Shown: positions 25,586-34,588, counted from the first letter of the stretch. The stretch: DNA of 64,000 nt from Pleomorphomonas sp. JP5 (GCF_023721815.1 NZ_JAMDLI010000001.1:248001-312000), one strand, 5' to 3'. The notes: generated by a model from the sequence alone, not told the origin. Made by a program: numbers and translations.

Positions 25586-28500
25586 TTGAACGCACTCCGA
25601 GAGAGCAGCCCGCCGGAGCGCGATTGATCGGCTATCCGCTGGTCAACGATCTTCATCAGCTCTTGTCGTACCGCACTGCCGACTTGAGCCGCGTTCTGCG
25701 GATCGGTGCCCTCGGGAACAGTCACGTGCACGTCGCCGATCGAGAGACTCACCGAAGGGCCATTACCATCCGAAGGCCCCATCATCGCGTAAACGCCGAG
25801 CTGTCCGCGCCCGTTGCGCTTCAGCGGGAGGATGCCTTCGCCGTCCCCTCCTGCCTCACCCATGAGGCCGCCGCCGTTGGCAAAGGCAAACAGCGTCGGG
25901 CGATTGACGATGGTGTTCCGGTAGGCGGAGAGCCCGCCGGGAGGAACGCCGCCATCCGCGTAGAGGCCGAAGGCGGCAGCCTGACCGGACAGCCCCCAAC
26001 CGCCGCCGAACAACCCGCCGAAGAGCCCGAGCAAGCCGGAACCGCCGCCGCTGCCGAGGCCGTTGAGCAACATCGAAAGAACGTTGCCGAAGCCCGGAAG
26101 GAAGCTGTCGACGAGGCTACCGAGTCCGCCGGTCAACTGCTCGAACACGCCCGACAGCCCCGATAGCTGTTGGTTCGCCCAGCCGGCGCCATAGGGCGAC
26201 ACGCCGGCCGGCATCATGGCTGCTTGCGCCGAGGTGAGCGGCAGGCTGGCAGGATAGTTCCCGCCTTGCCCGAGCTGATTGCCGTTGTTGGTCGCCTTGG
26301 AAGCAAACCCTTCCAGACCGCTCGTCGCCCGGCCGAGCGCCTGATTGAAGCGGTCGACGTAGACGCTGCCGGTGGTGCCGGTGATGTCGGCAAGCCCGGC
26401 GCCAGAGGCCAGCGGCCGGCCGGTGAACCACATCGACGCCGCGTCGTTGGCATTGCCGAACTTCGACAGGTAGGAGCCGAAGTAGCGGTTGAAGACGGCG
26501 TCCTGTGCCTGAGGGTTGCCGAGGAACTGTTGCGGCGTCATCGAGGAGCCGAACGTCGCCTTGGTCCAGCTCGGGATGTTGGCGCCCATCACCTGATAGG
26601 CGCCATAGGCCCGGTCGCCGCTCTTGGTCAGAGGGCCGAGCGCGCCATAGTTCCCGCTGCTCTCGATCTCCGCGAGCGCCTTGCGATAGATCGAGAGAGC
26701 GTCGGTGCCGCCGATGATGCCGAGGGCATTCGAGTTCGCCGCCGACATGGGCGCCGGCAGAAGACCATTCGCCTTTGCTGTCCCGCCGAGCAGAGCGGAG
26801 AGCCCGCCATCCCCGAAGGAGACATAGACCGGGTTACTCGCCGAGGCGCCTCGCGTTGCACCGCCGCCGAACAATCCCATCAGAGCGTTGCCGAAGGCAC
26901 CGCCGCCCGCCTCGCCCTGTCGACCGAGCAGGCCTTGGGTGAGCTGCGAGGTGAACTGATCAAGGAAGAAGTCCCGGAAGCTGTTCAGTGCGCTCGACCA
27001 GTCGCCATCGAGCAGACTGCCGAGAGCCGACTTTGTCGCCGAACGGAAGCCATCCATGCGGTTGATGGCGTCAGCCTGTGCCTTGTTCATGCGATCCTGC
27101 ATCGCCGCATTCTGCCCGGCCGCGCGCGATTGCGCCTCGATCGCGGCAGACAGGCGCGGTGTGATCTCGACACCCTGCGCAATATACTGGTTATAGAGCG
27201 CCAGCTTTTCATTGAGATAGCCGACCGTCTCGGCGCTTTGGCCGAAGGATGCGGACTGGACGGCGAGCGCCCTTGCTTGTGCGTCGCTGCGCATCTTCGC
27301 ATCCTGAAGCGGCTGGATGGTTGCCGCGCGGATTGCTGCCTCGCTCTCCAACTCCTGTGCCTGACGGAGCAGCGTCAGGGTGTCGGCGGTGACACCAGCC
27401 TTCTTCGACATCTCGTCATATCGGGCGCTGATCTGAGCAAGCGTCGCCGGCAGGCCGGTAAGCCCGACGTTGTTCAACGCCCGCTGCGCATCGGCCACCG
27501 CCTTGGTTGCCGCGATGAACTCGTCGGCGCCGAAGTCGACCGATCGCCGGGGGTCGGGCTGCGGTAGCATCGGAGGCGGCGCCGGCATGCCAACGGCTTC
27601 CGTGTTCGCCCCCAGAGCGTAACGGTCGTTCTCGCGACCGCGCCAACGGTCGGCAATCGCCCCCATCGCAGGGTCAGCCATCCAGGTCGTATTGCGGATG
27701 CGGTTGAGGGCCGCCTGTGCGTCGGCCATCGCATCCGTGTTTTCGAGCCATTTCTTGATTATGGCGTCGATATCATGAATGCCCGACGTCTTGAGCGCGG
27801 TGAGATCGTCGCGAAACTGAAGTACCGCCGGGGAGCCTGCCCGTATCGACTCCACAAATCGGTCAAACGTGGTGCGCAGCGCATGCTCACCTGAGGGACC
27901 GCGCGAGAAGATGTCTACCGCCCACCGCAGTTTCGCGTCGAGATCTTCAGCCTGCTCCCGGAGGTTATTTTGGAGATCCTTTTCGTTGGCCCCGCCGCGA
28001 TAGGTAAGGACGTTCGCCGAGTCCCGTGCATACTCTTGCGCCGCCTCGCCGGCACCCTTGAACCGCTTGGCTATCTCGGACACAAGGTCGGCCTGTGTCT
28101 TGAGGTCATCCTCAAGGGTGTCGGCGCTGGCGTTCCACGTCGAGAAGTATTGGAGCGCAGCGGCAGCGGCGGCAGTCAGGCCGATCGTGACCAACGAGAC
28201 CGGCGACACAAGCGCCGCCAGGGCGGCGCCAACACCCATCAGAGGTCTTTCCATCGTCGAGACGATGGACGCCATCTGCATGCCCTGCTGAAGGCCGATG
28301 GTCATTGCCGGCATGCCGTTGAAGGCGCTAACGACTGTGTCCTGAAACTGAGCTGCCATGTTGGCGGTCTGGAAGGACGGTGTCACCGCAATCGGCATCG
28401 TCGCGGCGACGGGGGCCACTGCTTTCCGCGCGTTGGTCTCCATGATGGCGCGCGTCTTCGCCGCCGCCGCCGTGCGCTCATATTGTGCCTGCACAAGGCC

Positions 28501-28809
28501 AAGGGTGCGGGCGTGCTCGGCCTCTGTGATCGAGCCCTGTGCGAGCGCCCGGTCAAGGAGGCGCATACTGGAATCTAGCTCGCGCGTTGCGCGAAACAGC
28601 GGGTCGATGCGCCCCTGAAGGCGCTGAAGCTGGCGATCCATCGACAGCGTCGAGCGAGCGACCTTGTCCTCGCTCGACACCATCTGTGCCCCGGTCTCCG
28701 CAACGGCGCGCTGCCCGTCAGCGATGCCCATTAGGTCGCGTGTGACCTTGTCCGCACCATCCGAGCGAGCCTCTACCGTGAGGCGCCGCACCTGCGAGAG
28801 AGCGACCAT
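25582..28809 (-). CDS. Tail length tape measure protein with lytic transglycosylase domain
   Basis: A 1075-aa protein that sets tail length and is injected with DNA. It is helical and alanine-rich with coiled stretches over residues 1-140, 250-340 and 430-560, and a hydrophobic zone near 150-230 (LMGVGAALAALVSPVSLV). Near residues 710-800 is a lytic transglycosylase-like domain: LAEIESSGNYGALGP with the catalytic Glu, GAYQVMGANIPSW and NDAASMWFTGRP. A glycine-rich hydrophobic C-terminal part follows. The length predicts a tail of roughly 160 nm at about 0.15 nm per residue, an inference from other siphophages. Confidence 0.92.
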   Translation of the reverse strand: MVALSQVRRLTVEARSDGADKVTRDLMGIADGQRAVAETGAQMVSSEDKVARSTLSMDRQLQRLQGRIDPLFRATRELDSSMRLLDRALAQGSITEAEHARTLGLVQAQYERTAAAAKTRAIMETNARKAVAPVAATMPIAVTPSFQTANMAAQFQDTVVSAFNGMPAMTIGLQQGMQMASIVSTMERPLMGVGAALAALVSPVSLVTIGLTAAAAAALQYFSTWNASADTLEDDLKTQADLVSEIAKRFKGAGEAAQEYARDSANVLTYRGGANEKDLQNNLREQAEDLDAKLRWAVDIFSRGPSGEHALRTTFDRFVESIRAGSPAVLQFRDDLTALKTSGIHDIDAIIKKWLENTDAMADAQAALNRIRNTTWMADPAMGAIADRWRGRENDRYALGANTEAVGMPAPPPMLPQPDPRRSVDFGADEFIAATKAVADAQRALNNVGLTGLPATLAQISARYDEMSKKAGVTADTLTLLRQAQELESEAAIRAATIQPLQDAKMRSDAQARALAVQSASFGQSAETVGYLNEKLALYNQYIAQGVEITPRLSAAIEAQSRAAGQNAAMQDRMNKAQADAINRMDGFRSATKSALGSLLDGDWSSALNSFRDFFLDQFTSQLTQGLLGRQGEAGGGAFGNALMGLFGGGATRGASASNPVYVSFGDGGLSALLGGTAKANGLLPAPMSAANSNALGIIGGTDALSIYRKALAEIESSGNYGALGPLTKSGDRAYGAYQVMGANIPSWTKATFGSSMTPQQFLGNPQAQDAVFNRYFGSYLSKFGNANDAASMWFTGRPLASGAGLADITGTTGSVYVDRFNQALGRATSGLEGFASKATNNGNQLGQGGNYPASLPLTSAQAAMMPAGVSPYGAGWANQQLSGLSGVFEQLTGGLGSLVDSFLPGFGNVLSMLLNGLGSGGGSGLLGLFGGLFGGGWGLSGQAAAFGLYADGGVPPGGLSAYRNTIVNRPTLFAFANGGGLMGEAGGDGEGILPLKRNGRGQLGVYAMMGPSDGNGPSVSLSIGDVHVTVPEGTDPQNAAQVGSAVRQELMKIVDQRIADQSRSGGLLSRSAFK

Positions 28810-28812
28810 CGT

Positions 28813-29564
28813 TCATTTCTCCGGGGGGCGACGCCGTCTGAAGTCGTCGATGAGCACGGCGTCCATGTGCTGAATAAGCTGCATGAACATGCGGAAATCG
28901 TCCGGCGCGTCGATTCCGAGGCGCCGGGCATATGCGTCGATGGAGGTGAAGGGAATGGCGCCGATCCCGCCAAGGCCGATCGGCCGATCCTTGTCGAGGT
29001 CCGCGAATGCGTCGAAGTAGAGATGAAGGCCCGGCGACAAGTCGGGCCGGTCGACGAGCGCTTTCGGCGGCGCCTCTCCAGCCTCTCGCCGGTCTTCAGC
29101 GAGATCGGCGAGAAAGTCTTCGCGCCCGCCCCATTCCAGTTGCCAGGCGAGCGCGGCGGTCAGTTTCCCGCTGCGGTCTCCGCATCGAGACGGCCGTTCT
29201 CTTTCACGACGGTCGCCGCCATGCGCACGGCCGACCGGAATATCTCAAAGTCGGGATCGGTGAGCAGTTCGCGCGCCTTGGATGCGGTGAAGGGAATGGG
29301 TGCGCCATCGTCATCTTCGATACCAACCCAATCATGCAGCACTTCGGCGAGGAGTTCGGTCTCAACCGCGTGGGCGTCCTCGGGTGTGAGCGTGCCCACC
29401 CGGCGACCGAGCGGCAGATCACGCATGGCGCGCGCCTGTGCCTTCTGTGCGGTAAAGCCGTCAATGGCTTCGACCTTCAGCCGCATATCCGGCAGGCCGG
29501 GGAGATCGTCGACCCAGGCGCCGAGGGCGAGGCGATGGTCGCGCTTGAGTTTAGAAAGCTTCAT
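28813..29564 (-). CDS. Tail assembly chaperone G-T fusion made by -1 frameshift
   Basis: If ribosomes slip -1 at GGGAAAC (29169-29163) just before the stop of the short product, they continue from CTG at 29163 in the second frame to the stop at 28813. This adds 116 residues (LTAALAWQLEWGGREDFLAD and onward to DDFRRRRPPEK) to the 134-residue G part, total 250 aa. The second frame has no stop between the slip site and 28813. G and GT chaperones load tail protein on the tape measure in lambda, and here they sit exactly between tail tube and tape measure genes. Confidence 0.85.
29160..29564 (-). CDS. Tail assembly chaperone G (unshifted product)
   Basis: A 134-aa protein, MKLSKLKRDHRLALGAWVDD to ETAAGN, read when no frameshift occurs. 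It is helical and charged, as expected for gpG-type chaperones. The upstream neighbour is the tail tube gene on the same strand, but a plus-strand lipoprotein gene has been inserted between them. The stop TGA directly follows the slip codons GGA-AAC. Confidence 0.88.
   Translation of the reverse strand: MKLSKLKRDHRLALGAWVDDLPGLPDMRLKVEAIDGFTAQKAQARAMRDLPLGRRVGTLTPEDAHAVETELLAEVLHDWVGIEDDDGAPIPFTASKARELLTDPDFEIFRSAVRMAATVVKENGRLDAETAAGN
29163..29169 (-). promoter_or_regulatory. Programmed -1 ribosomal frameshift site GGGAAAC
   Basis: On the minus strand the heptamer G-GGA-AAC fits X-XXY-YYZ in the G reading frame and is followed at once by the TGA stop. The lambda G-T site is GGGAAAG at the equivalent place. 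Confidence 0.88.
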
Positions 29565-29658
29565 GGCTATTCCTCATGCTTGTGCTATCCGCAGGTTGAG
29601 TTTTCTTAGCCTGCAAGTTGGTATGCGTGTGAGACGCGAGATTGAGTTGGGGGCGAAG

Positions 29659-30030
29659 ATGAAGGGTGCTTATCTGGCTTTGGCGGTTGTGGCCGGCGTG
29701 GTTGTTTCTGGCTGTGCATCGACAAAGATTCAGCCGCTAACGAGGACGTCGTTCAGCGTGTCAACGATGGCCGCCCCCGCATGCGGACAAGCCGGGGCAG
29801 CCAAGGTTGCAAACCGTGTGGCGGCTGTCGAAGTCATCAAGCGCGGTGGTGATCGCTTCTTCTTCAAGGCCGCAAGCAGCGACTATCGGATCATCGAGGA
29901 CAGCCTGATTGTGCAGATGGTGGATAAGGGCGACCCCGAGTATTCCGAGTCCTTCTCTGCCCGCGAAGAACTTGGGCCCAAGTGGCAAGAGATCGTAGCG
30001 AAGGGGACGCCGCTCACCTGCTCGGGCTAG
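29659..30030 (+). CDS. Lipoprotein moron on the opposite strand of the tail operon
   Basis: A 123-aa lipoprotein: signal MKGAYLALAVVAGVVVSGC with lipobox VVSGC, Cys19 lipidated and Ala at +2, favouring the outer membrane. The mature part has two further cysteines and ends KGTPLTCSG. ATG 29659 follows GGGGGCGAAG; an ATG at 29623 is in frame. It is transcribed against all neighbouring tail genes and ends 3 bases before the tail tube stop, in convergent orientation. This is the pattern of a moron expressed from the lysogen. I do not recognise the family; receptor masking or superinfection exclusion is possible. Confidence 0.75.
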   Translation: MKGAYLALAVVAGVVVSGCASTKIQPLTRTSFSVSTMAAPACGQAGAAKVANRVAAVEVIKRGGDRFFFKAASSDYRIIEDSLIVQMVDKGDPEYSESFSAREELGPKWQEIVAKGTPLTCSG

Positions 30031-30033
30031 TCG

Positions 30034-30957
30034 TCACAGGACGGCGCGGGTCATCCGGATCGAACAAGCGGTTGCCGGATCGAGCACGCCCTGGAACGGC
30101 AAGGTCATCATGACGTCGGTGTTCTTGCGCCGCTCGCCCTTGGAGACGTCGCCGAGAACGGCCTTGGGGATCTCGATCTTGTATTTCTCGCCAGCGACGC
30201 GGCCGAGAACAGCGGTGATGGCGGCGCTCTCGTGGTCGAGCGCCCGCTGATAGACCTCGTTGCTCTCGAAGTAGGCCTCGATCGAGCCGGTGACCTGGAC
30301 CGAACCCTTGCCGAACTCCGCCGAATAGAGATCGTCGATCGACTCGCGTGTTCTGAGGTTGTTGTTGATGTCGAGCGTCATGCTGCGGACGCGGAAGGTA
30401 CTGCCGGCGACGGCCAGCGAGGCAACGCCGCGCGGCGCGGCCATCACGCTCTTGGTCGGTGCCGGCGCATAGGTCGCATCGGCAAGTTCCGCGGTGCCGG
30501 TGACCTCCGACCGCCCCATGATCGACGCCGTCATGGTGATCGGCTTCTTGGGCTGGATCGAGAACGACAGCTTGTTGACCATGCAGCCGTTGAAGCGGCT
30601 GAAGAGGTCGTTCTCGCCCGCTTCCAGCATCTCCTCGAACAGGAGCGACTTGGTCAGCATGGCGTTCGCCAGAACGTCGCCGGTCCAGTCGTTCTTGAAG
30701 GCGGCGGCGAAGAGGTCATCCCAGGCGCCATAGGAGAGTTCACCGCCGACGTCGCCGGAGACGTCATAGCCGCCGAGCATCAGGTCGGTGATGTTGCCAT
30801 CGGCCCGGATCTCGTCGGACTCGACGGTTGACTTGACCGTTTTGAGCCCGGAACTGGTGATCCGGAGCAGTTTGAAGGCGGGTGGGGTTGCCAGCTCACC
30901 GAAGCTGGGTTCCGCCAAGTAGGCAAAGCGGAGCGCGCTGCCGTCTGCGAAGGCCAT
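30034..30957 (-). CDS. Major tail tube protein
   Basis: A 307-aa structural protein built in many copies around the tape measure. It starts FADGSALRFAYLAEPSFGEL and shows tail-tube blocks ITSSGLKTVKSTVESDEIRAD (given in part: LKTVKSTVESDEIR), DVSGDVGGELSYGAWDDLF, and LTKSLLFEEML. It lies between the tail terminator and chaperone genes, the standard place. A ribosome site GGAAAGGACAGGTC precedes the ATG. Confidence 0.9.
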   Translation of the reverse strand: MAFADGSALRFAYLAEPSFGELATPPAFKLLRITSSGLKTVKSTVESDEIRADGNITDLMLGGYDVSGDVGGELSYGAWDDLFAAAFKNDWTGDVLANAMLTKSLLFEEMLEAGENDLFSRFNGCMVNKLSFSIQPKKPITMTASIMGRSEVTGTAELADATYAPAPTKSVMAAPRGVASLAVAGSTFRVRSMTLDINNNLRTRESIDDLYSAEFGKGSVQVTGSIEAYFESNEVYQRALDHESAAITAVLGRVAGEKYKIEIPKAVLGDVSKGERRKNTDVMMTLPFQGVLDPATACSIRMTRAVL

Positions 30958-30974
30958 GACCTGTCCTTTCCATA

Positions 30975-31388
30975 TCAGCCGACGAGGTCGAACTCGTAGG
31001 CAATCGAGAAGCTGAAGAGGCTGAAGGCGCCGGAGTCGTCCGGGCCGAACGGAATGGGCGGGGTTGCCGCGCGCATGCGGACCTCGCCGAGTTGCTTGCC
31101 GCGAAACGCTCGCCGGAGATCGTCGAGGCGGATATCCCAGCCGTCGACACCGGCGCCGACCGGAAGCCAGAGGATGAAGCGGGCGGCGCCGCTCTCGCGC
31201 CAGATGTCGGCGCCCGGCGAGCCGATCGAGGCTTGCTCCTCGTCGCCCACCGGGAACTCAAGATCGAGGATTGCCGAGCCGTCCGCCGGAGGCGTGCCGG
31301 TGCCGTCGTTCGGCCGGCGGATAGGCGTGTGAGACCAGCTTGCCGTGAGGCGATCCCCCACGGCAGCCATGACAGGCGCGGACGCCAT
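30975..31388 (-). CDS. Tail terminator protein
   Basis: A 137-aa protein placed just before the tail tube gene, matching tail terminator proteins (gpU/DUF4128-like): beta-rich, with WDIRLDDLRRAFRGKQLGE and AFSLFSFSIAYEFDLVG at the end. It would cap the tail tube and join it to the head. The family match is by layout and general pattern, so the assignment is moderate. Confidence 0.7.
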   Translation of the reverse strand: MASAPVMAAVGDRLTASWSHTPIRRPNDGTGTPPADGSAILDLEFPVGDEEQASIGSPGADIWRESGAARFILWLPVGAGVDGWDIRLDDLRRAFRGKQLGEVRMRAATPPIPFGPDDSGAFSLFSFSIAYEFDLVG

Positions 31389-31391
31389 GCT

Positions 31392-32069
31392 TCACCTCAT
31401 CCGGATCAGAATTGCAGGATTGCGCCGGTTCCAGGCGATGCGGCCGGCTTCCGCCTTGCCGCCACCCTGGAACCGCTTGCGCGTTTGCTTGGTCTTCGAG
31501 GCCCAGGCCTCAAGATGCGTGCCGCCGCCGAGCGGCGACGCGAAGGTGAACTTGATCGAGGCCATGTTGCCGTAGCGGCTCATCGCCATGGCGGCGACGC
31601 CCTCGAAGACGCCGCCGGGCGCGTATCCCTTCCGCCCGCGCTCGATCTTGCGGGCGTAGGCCACCGTCGACACGACGATGATTTCTTCGGCGTCGAGGGT
31701 GCCGCCAACCCTCTCCACTTCGACGCCATCGGCGTAGACCGCCAGTGACTTCGCATAGCGCCCGCTCCGCTTCGGCGCGGTCTTGGCGATCAGTCCGACG
31801 ACGTAGGCGACGACATCCGAACCGGCGTCGAAGTCATAGTCGATGCGGCCGGGAACCTTGACGGTCTCTTCAGTGGCGCCGGCCCGGCCGTCGACGGTGG
31901 TTGTCCACGTCGGCTCTTGTCCGGTCAGGGCGCGGTTTGTCGCCGCCGCCTCGTCGCGAAGCTGCCGGGCCATGGCCGCCACGTGCCGCGACTGCGCTTC
32001 CGGTGACAGCTCCTCGTCGATGATCAGCGACACGTCGCGATCAAGCGCGTCGATACGGGTGCGGACCAT
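31392..32069 (-). CDS. HK97 gp10-like neck / tail completion protein
   Basis: A 225-aa protein with SKTAPKRSGRYAKSL-like text (IAKTAPKRSGRYAKSLAVYA) and VVSTVAYARKIERGRKGYAP, the usual core of gp10/minor tail proteins that form the head-tail interface. The C-terminus is basic (KQTRKRFQGGGKAEAGR). Its ATG overlaps the upstream stop (TGATG at 32069). The exact role is inferred from position. Confidence 0.7.
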   Translation of the reverse strand: MVRTRIDALDRDVSLIIDEELSPEAQSRHVAAMARQLRDEAAATNRALTGQEPTWTTTVDGRAGATEETVKVPGRIDYDFDAGSDVVAYVVGLIAKTAPKRSGRYAKSLAVYADGVEVERVGGTLDAEEIIVVSTVAYARKIERGRKGYAPGGVFEGVAAMAMSRYGNMASIKFTFASPLGGGTHLEAWASKTKQTRKRFQGGGKAEAGRIAWNRRNPAILIRMR

Positions 32070-32410
32070 CAGGCGCCGGCCAGGTAGAGCTCATAGGCGA
32101 TCAGCTCGCCGGCAACGCGCCGCTTGGCGTCGTCGACGAACTTCACGGCAAGCGCCCTACCGTTCCAGAGCACCCGGTCGTTGACCTGAGGCGCAACCAG
32201 GTCGGACGCGGCAACATCCTCGGCGAGGAGCAACAGCACCCGCTCGCCCTGCATCAGGCCGGCCACGAGCAGCTCGCCCGCCTTGAGCATACGCCCCGGC
32301 AGGCCATCGACCTGACGGGCATTCGGCGAGCCGAAGCCACGAACGAGCGAGACGGTCTCGCCCGGAACCAACTGGCTACGGTACATCGCGCGAGCAGCGG
32401 AGGGTGTCAT
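32069..32410 (-). CDS. Head-tail joining protein, unassigned family
   Basis: A 113-aa protein starting at ATG 32410, coupled to the connector gene by ATGA; the frame is open to 32674 only as a shadow. It is beta-rich (QLVPGETVSLVRGFGSPNAR, ERVLLLLAEDVAASDL, NDRVLWNGRALAVKFVDD), like small stopper proteins between connector and tail terminator genes. No named family is recognised. Confidence 0.65.
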   Translation of the reverse strand: MTPSAARAMYRSQLVPGETVSLVRGFGSPNARQVDGLPGRMLKAGELLVAGLMQGERVLLLLAEDVAASDLVAPQVNDRVLWNGRALAVKFVDDAKRRVAGELIAYELYLAGA

Positions 32411-33048
32411 AGCAAGCCAAGCCGCGAATAGGGCGCCAGCATGCGCGAGATGATGTCGGCAATCTTGCCGTCGAGTGAGTTGGAGACATCCCATTCCTGC
32501 GAGCCCACGCCTTCTACAACCTCTTTCTTGAGATCGGCGCCGGCTTTGAGGGCGCCATAGGCGCGGCGCACATCGAGGAGGATCGCTTGCTTGATCGGGT
32601 TCGGAAACGTCTCGTAGCCCGCCGAGAATGTGACGAACACGGCGGCCCGGTCGGCTTCGATGGTAGCCGGCCAAGCGAAGCCCTTGGCGCGGGCGACATA
32701 CGGCAAGCCGGCCGGGTCAACCAACTGATAGCAGGCCGGATCGATAGTTTTCATCGCCCCGTCTGCGTCGAGATAGGCCACCTCAGAAACCGTATTCACC
32801 GGAACCGGCAAAGGCAGGCGGTCACGAAAGCCGGCGAACGGCTGTCGCCATGTCTGCGGCATCAGGCAACGGCCGAGAGTGCCGGCGGGGCCATCAAGCG
32901 GCTCGACGGCCGCGCTGATCAACCCTGCGACAATCGCGTCGTCGGCATCTTCGCTCCGGCAATAGGCCTTGGCTTCCGAGAGGGTTACCGGCAACGCCGG
33001 CAGCGGCGCCAGCCTTTCCGGGGCGAACCGAGCAGTCGGACGGCTCAT
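32407..33048 (-). CDS. Head-tail connector (gp6/phiE125 gp8-like)
   Basis: A 213-aa protein with the head-tail adaptor pattern: LPVTLSEAKAYCRSEDADDD-like N-terminus (LSEAKAYCRSEDADDAIVAG), ISAAVEPLDGPAGTLGRCLM, QTWRQPFAGF, and the C-terminal VFVTFSAGYETFPNPIKQAI followed by a helix. This is the phiE125 gp8/HK97 gp6 connector family. Overlaps of four bases on both sides show coupled translation. Confidence 0.85.
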   Translation of the reverse strand: MSRPTARFAPERLAPLPALPVTLSEAKAYCRSEDADDAIVAGLISAAVEPLDGPAGTLGRCLMPQTWRQPFAGFRDRLPLPVPVNTVSEVAYLDADGAMKTIDPACYQLVDPAGLPYVARAKGFAWPATIEADRAAVFVTFSAGYETFPNPIKQAILLDVRRAYGALKAGADLKKEVVEGVGSQEWDVSNSLDGKIADIISRMLAPYSRLGLL

Positions 33049-33191
33049 TTGGTGTCCTTCACGAGCGCGGCGCGATTGTCGAGCGGCGGCAGGGCCTTGT
33101 TGCGGAGATCCTGTGCCGCCTTGCCCTCATGCGGGCGTAGCCGCGTCGGCAAGGTCTCAGGGCTTGGCTTGGTCGGGCGCTGATCAGTCAT
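33045..33191 (-). CDS. Small basic protein between capsid and connector genes
   Basis: A 48-aa frame, MTDQRPTKPSPETLPTRL to ALVKDTK, whose stop overlaps the connector start (ATGA at 33045-33048). A CTGGGGGATGTC stretch supplies a weak ribosome site. It is proline- and lysine-rich, helical in the middle (HEGKAAQDLRNKAL). Such short genes are common here in HK97-like phages and have no known function. Confidence 0.6.
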   Translation of the reverse strand: MTDQRPTKPSPETLPTRLRPHEGKAAQDLRNKALPPLDNRAALVKDTK

Positions 33192-33210
33192 GACATCCCC
33201 CAGAAGGCTG

Positions 33211-33234
33211 ACCGAGAGGCCGAAGCCCCTCGGT
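33211..33234 (-). other. UUCG-loop hairpin after the capsid gene
   Basis: On the minus strand ACCGAGGGGC-TTCG-GCCTCTCGGT forms a 10-bp stem (one G-T pair) capped by the very stable UUCG loop, 10 bases after the capsid stop. No T-run follows. It likely protects the capsid mRNA end or partly slows transcription. Confidence 0.75.
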
Positions 33235-33243
33235 CGTTAAGGG

Positions 33244-34569
33244 TCAACCGCCCTCGGCGACGCGGCCGAAGTCGCCATAGATGAATGCCTCGGGGCGATA
33301 CATCGCGAGCGCGAGACGTTCCTCGGCGAGGATCGTGATCTTGTTCCTGGTGAAATCGTCGTTTTCGAAGCCGGCCTCGATCGCCGCCGACCACTGATCG
33401 AACACCTGCGCACCCATCTGGAAGGCGCCCGTCAGGAACTTGTCCTGTGCGATCGCCTGCGTGGTCACTACCGGCAGGTTCCACAGCGTCGGCGACGTCG
33501 TGCCCTGCGGATTGCCGATGATGTAGCGCCCCTGTGCGTCCTTCAGCGTCTCGATCACAGCCCAATCGCTCGGGTTCAGTATGTGACCAGTCGCAGGATA
33601 CTCGGCGAGTACAGCCTGAAGCATCGCGAGGCGAAGCATGTCGATCGACGTCATACCGGCGACGGTGACCGGGGGGGTGAAAGCCGTTGCCTGAGGAATG
33701 ATACCGTGAAGGTTCTGGCCGGCACCGTCGCCGTTGAGCAACTGGTTTTCCTCCTCAAGGCCGAGGCCATAGAGAAGACGCGAGTCGATGAGCGACCGAA
33801 GCTGCGAGACGTCCGAAAGCGCCTGCTTGGACGCCTTCATGAAGTGGGCAATAACCTTGGTCGAGGTCTGCTTGTCGATGAGCTGAATGTCCGACTGCGG
33901 CTTCTTGGCGCCTTCGGCGGCAGGTGCGGCGTTGTTAGTGAAGCCGACCTCCTGCACATACTCGATCAGCGGGCCATCGGTACGGCCCGGCGAAAGCAGA
34001 TTGCGCACGGTGAGACGTCGGCGCGGCTGTTCGATGATGCCAGGCAGACGGTTTGGCGCGATGGCGCCGCCGACCGAACCAGCCGCGTTTGTGTCCGAGG
34101 TAGTGATATCCGCCTTGACCCGCAGCGACGCCTTGCCGGAACGGGGGCTGTTGGCGACGAACGACTTGTATTCCTCACTCTCGACGAACTGCTCGCCGAG
34201 CGACTTCACCTCGTGCCCGTCGCCGCCAGGATTGCGGGCGAGCTTCTGTTCGAGCGTGGACACCTGCTCGCCGAGGGCGTTCATCTTCACAAGGGCTTCG
34301 TCGACGGTCTCCTTGACCTTTTCAGAAACGCCACCGGCACTCTTGGACTCATGAAGCGCCTTCTCGGCAATCTCCTTGACCTTGTCGATGGCCTTCTGAT
34401 GGTCGGCCTTGATCTCGGCGGCGAGGTCGGACACCGATTTCGTGCCGCCACCTTCACCACCCTCGCCCGGAGGCGCGAGGCAGATTCGGGGACCGCGAAG
34501 AGCGTTGGTCATCGACATAATGGTAGCGATGCCGCCGACGGCGCCGGCAGTCTTGGAGAGGGCATGCAT
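33244..34569 (-). CDS. Major capsid protein (HK97 fold)
   Basis: A 441-aa capsid precursor. Residues about 45-115 form a charged coiled coil (LAAEIKADHQKAIDKVKEIA, VKETVDEALVKMNALGEQ), the delta/scaffold domain expected to be cut by the neighbouring protease. The HK97-fold core follows from about 120, with RRLTVRNLLSPGRTDG, FTNNAAPAAEGAKKPQSDI and the C-terminal FDQWSAAIEAGFENDDFTRN. Ribosome site AGGAGAAAC lies before ATG 34569. A stable hairpin follows the stop. Confidence 0.94.
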   Translation of the reverse strand: MHALSKTAGAVGGIATIMSMTNALRGPRICLAPPGEGGEGGGTKSVSDLAAEIKADHQKAIDKVKEIAEKALHESKSAGGVSEKVKETVDEALVKMNALGEQVSTLEQKLARNPGGDGHEVKSLGEQFVESEEYKSFVANSPRSGKASLRVKADITTSDTNAAGSVGGAIAPNRLPGIIEQPRRRLTVRNLLSPGRTDGPLIEYVQEVGFTNNAAPAAEGAKKPQSDIQLIDKQTSTKVIAHFMKASKQALSDVSQLRSLIDSRLLYGLGLEEENQLLNGDGAGQNLHGIIPQATAFTPPVTVAGMTSIDMLRLAMLQAVLAEYPATGHILNPSDWAVIETLKDAQGRYIIGNPQGTTSPTLWNLPVVTTQAIAQDKFLTGAFQMGAQVFDQWSAAIEAGFENDDFTRNKITILAEERLALAMYRPEAFIYGDFGRVAEGG

Positions 34570-34588
34570 GTAAGTTTCTCCTGAGGGG

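Noticed and set aside
26170-27567. 465-codon plus-strand frame
   Set aside because: Antisense of the tape measure gene, no recognisable domain.
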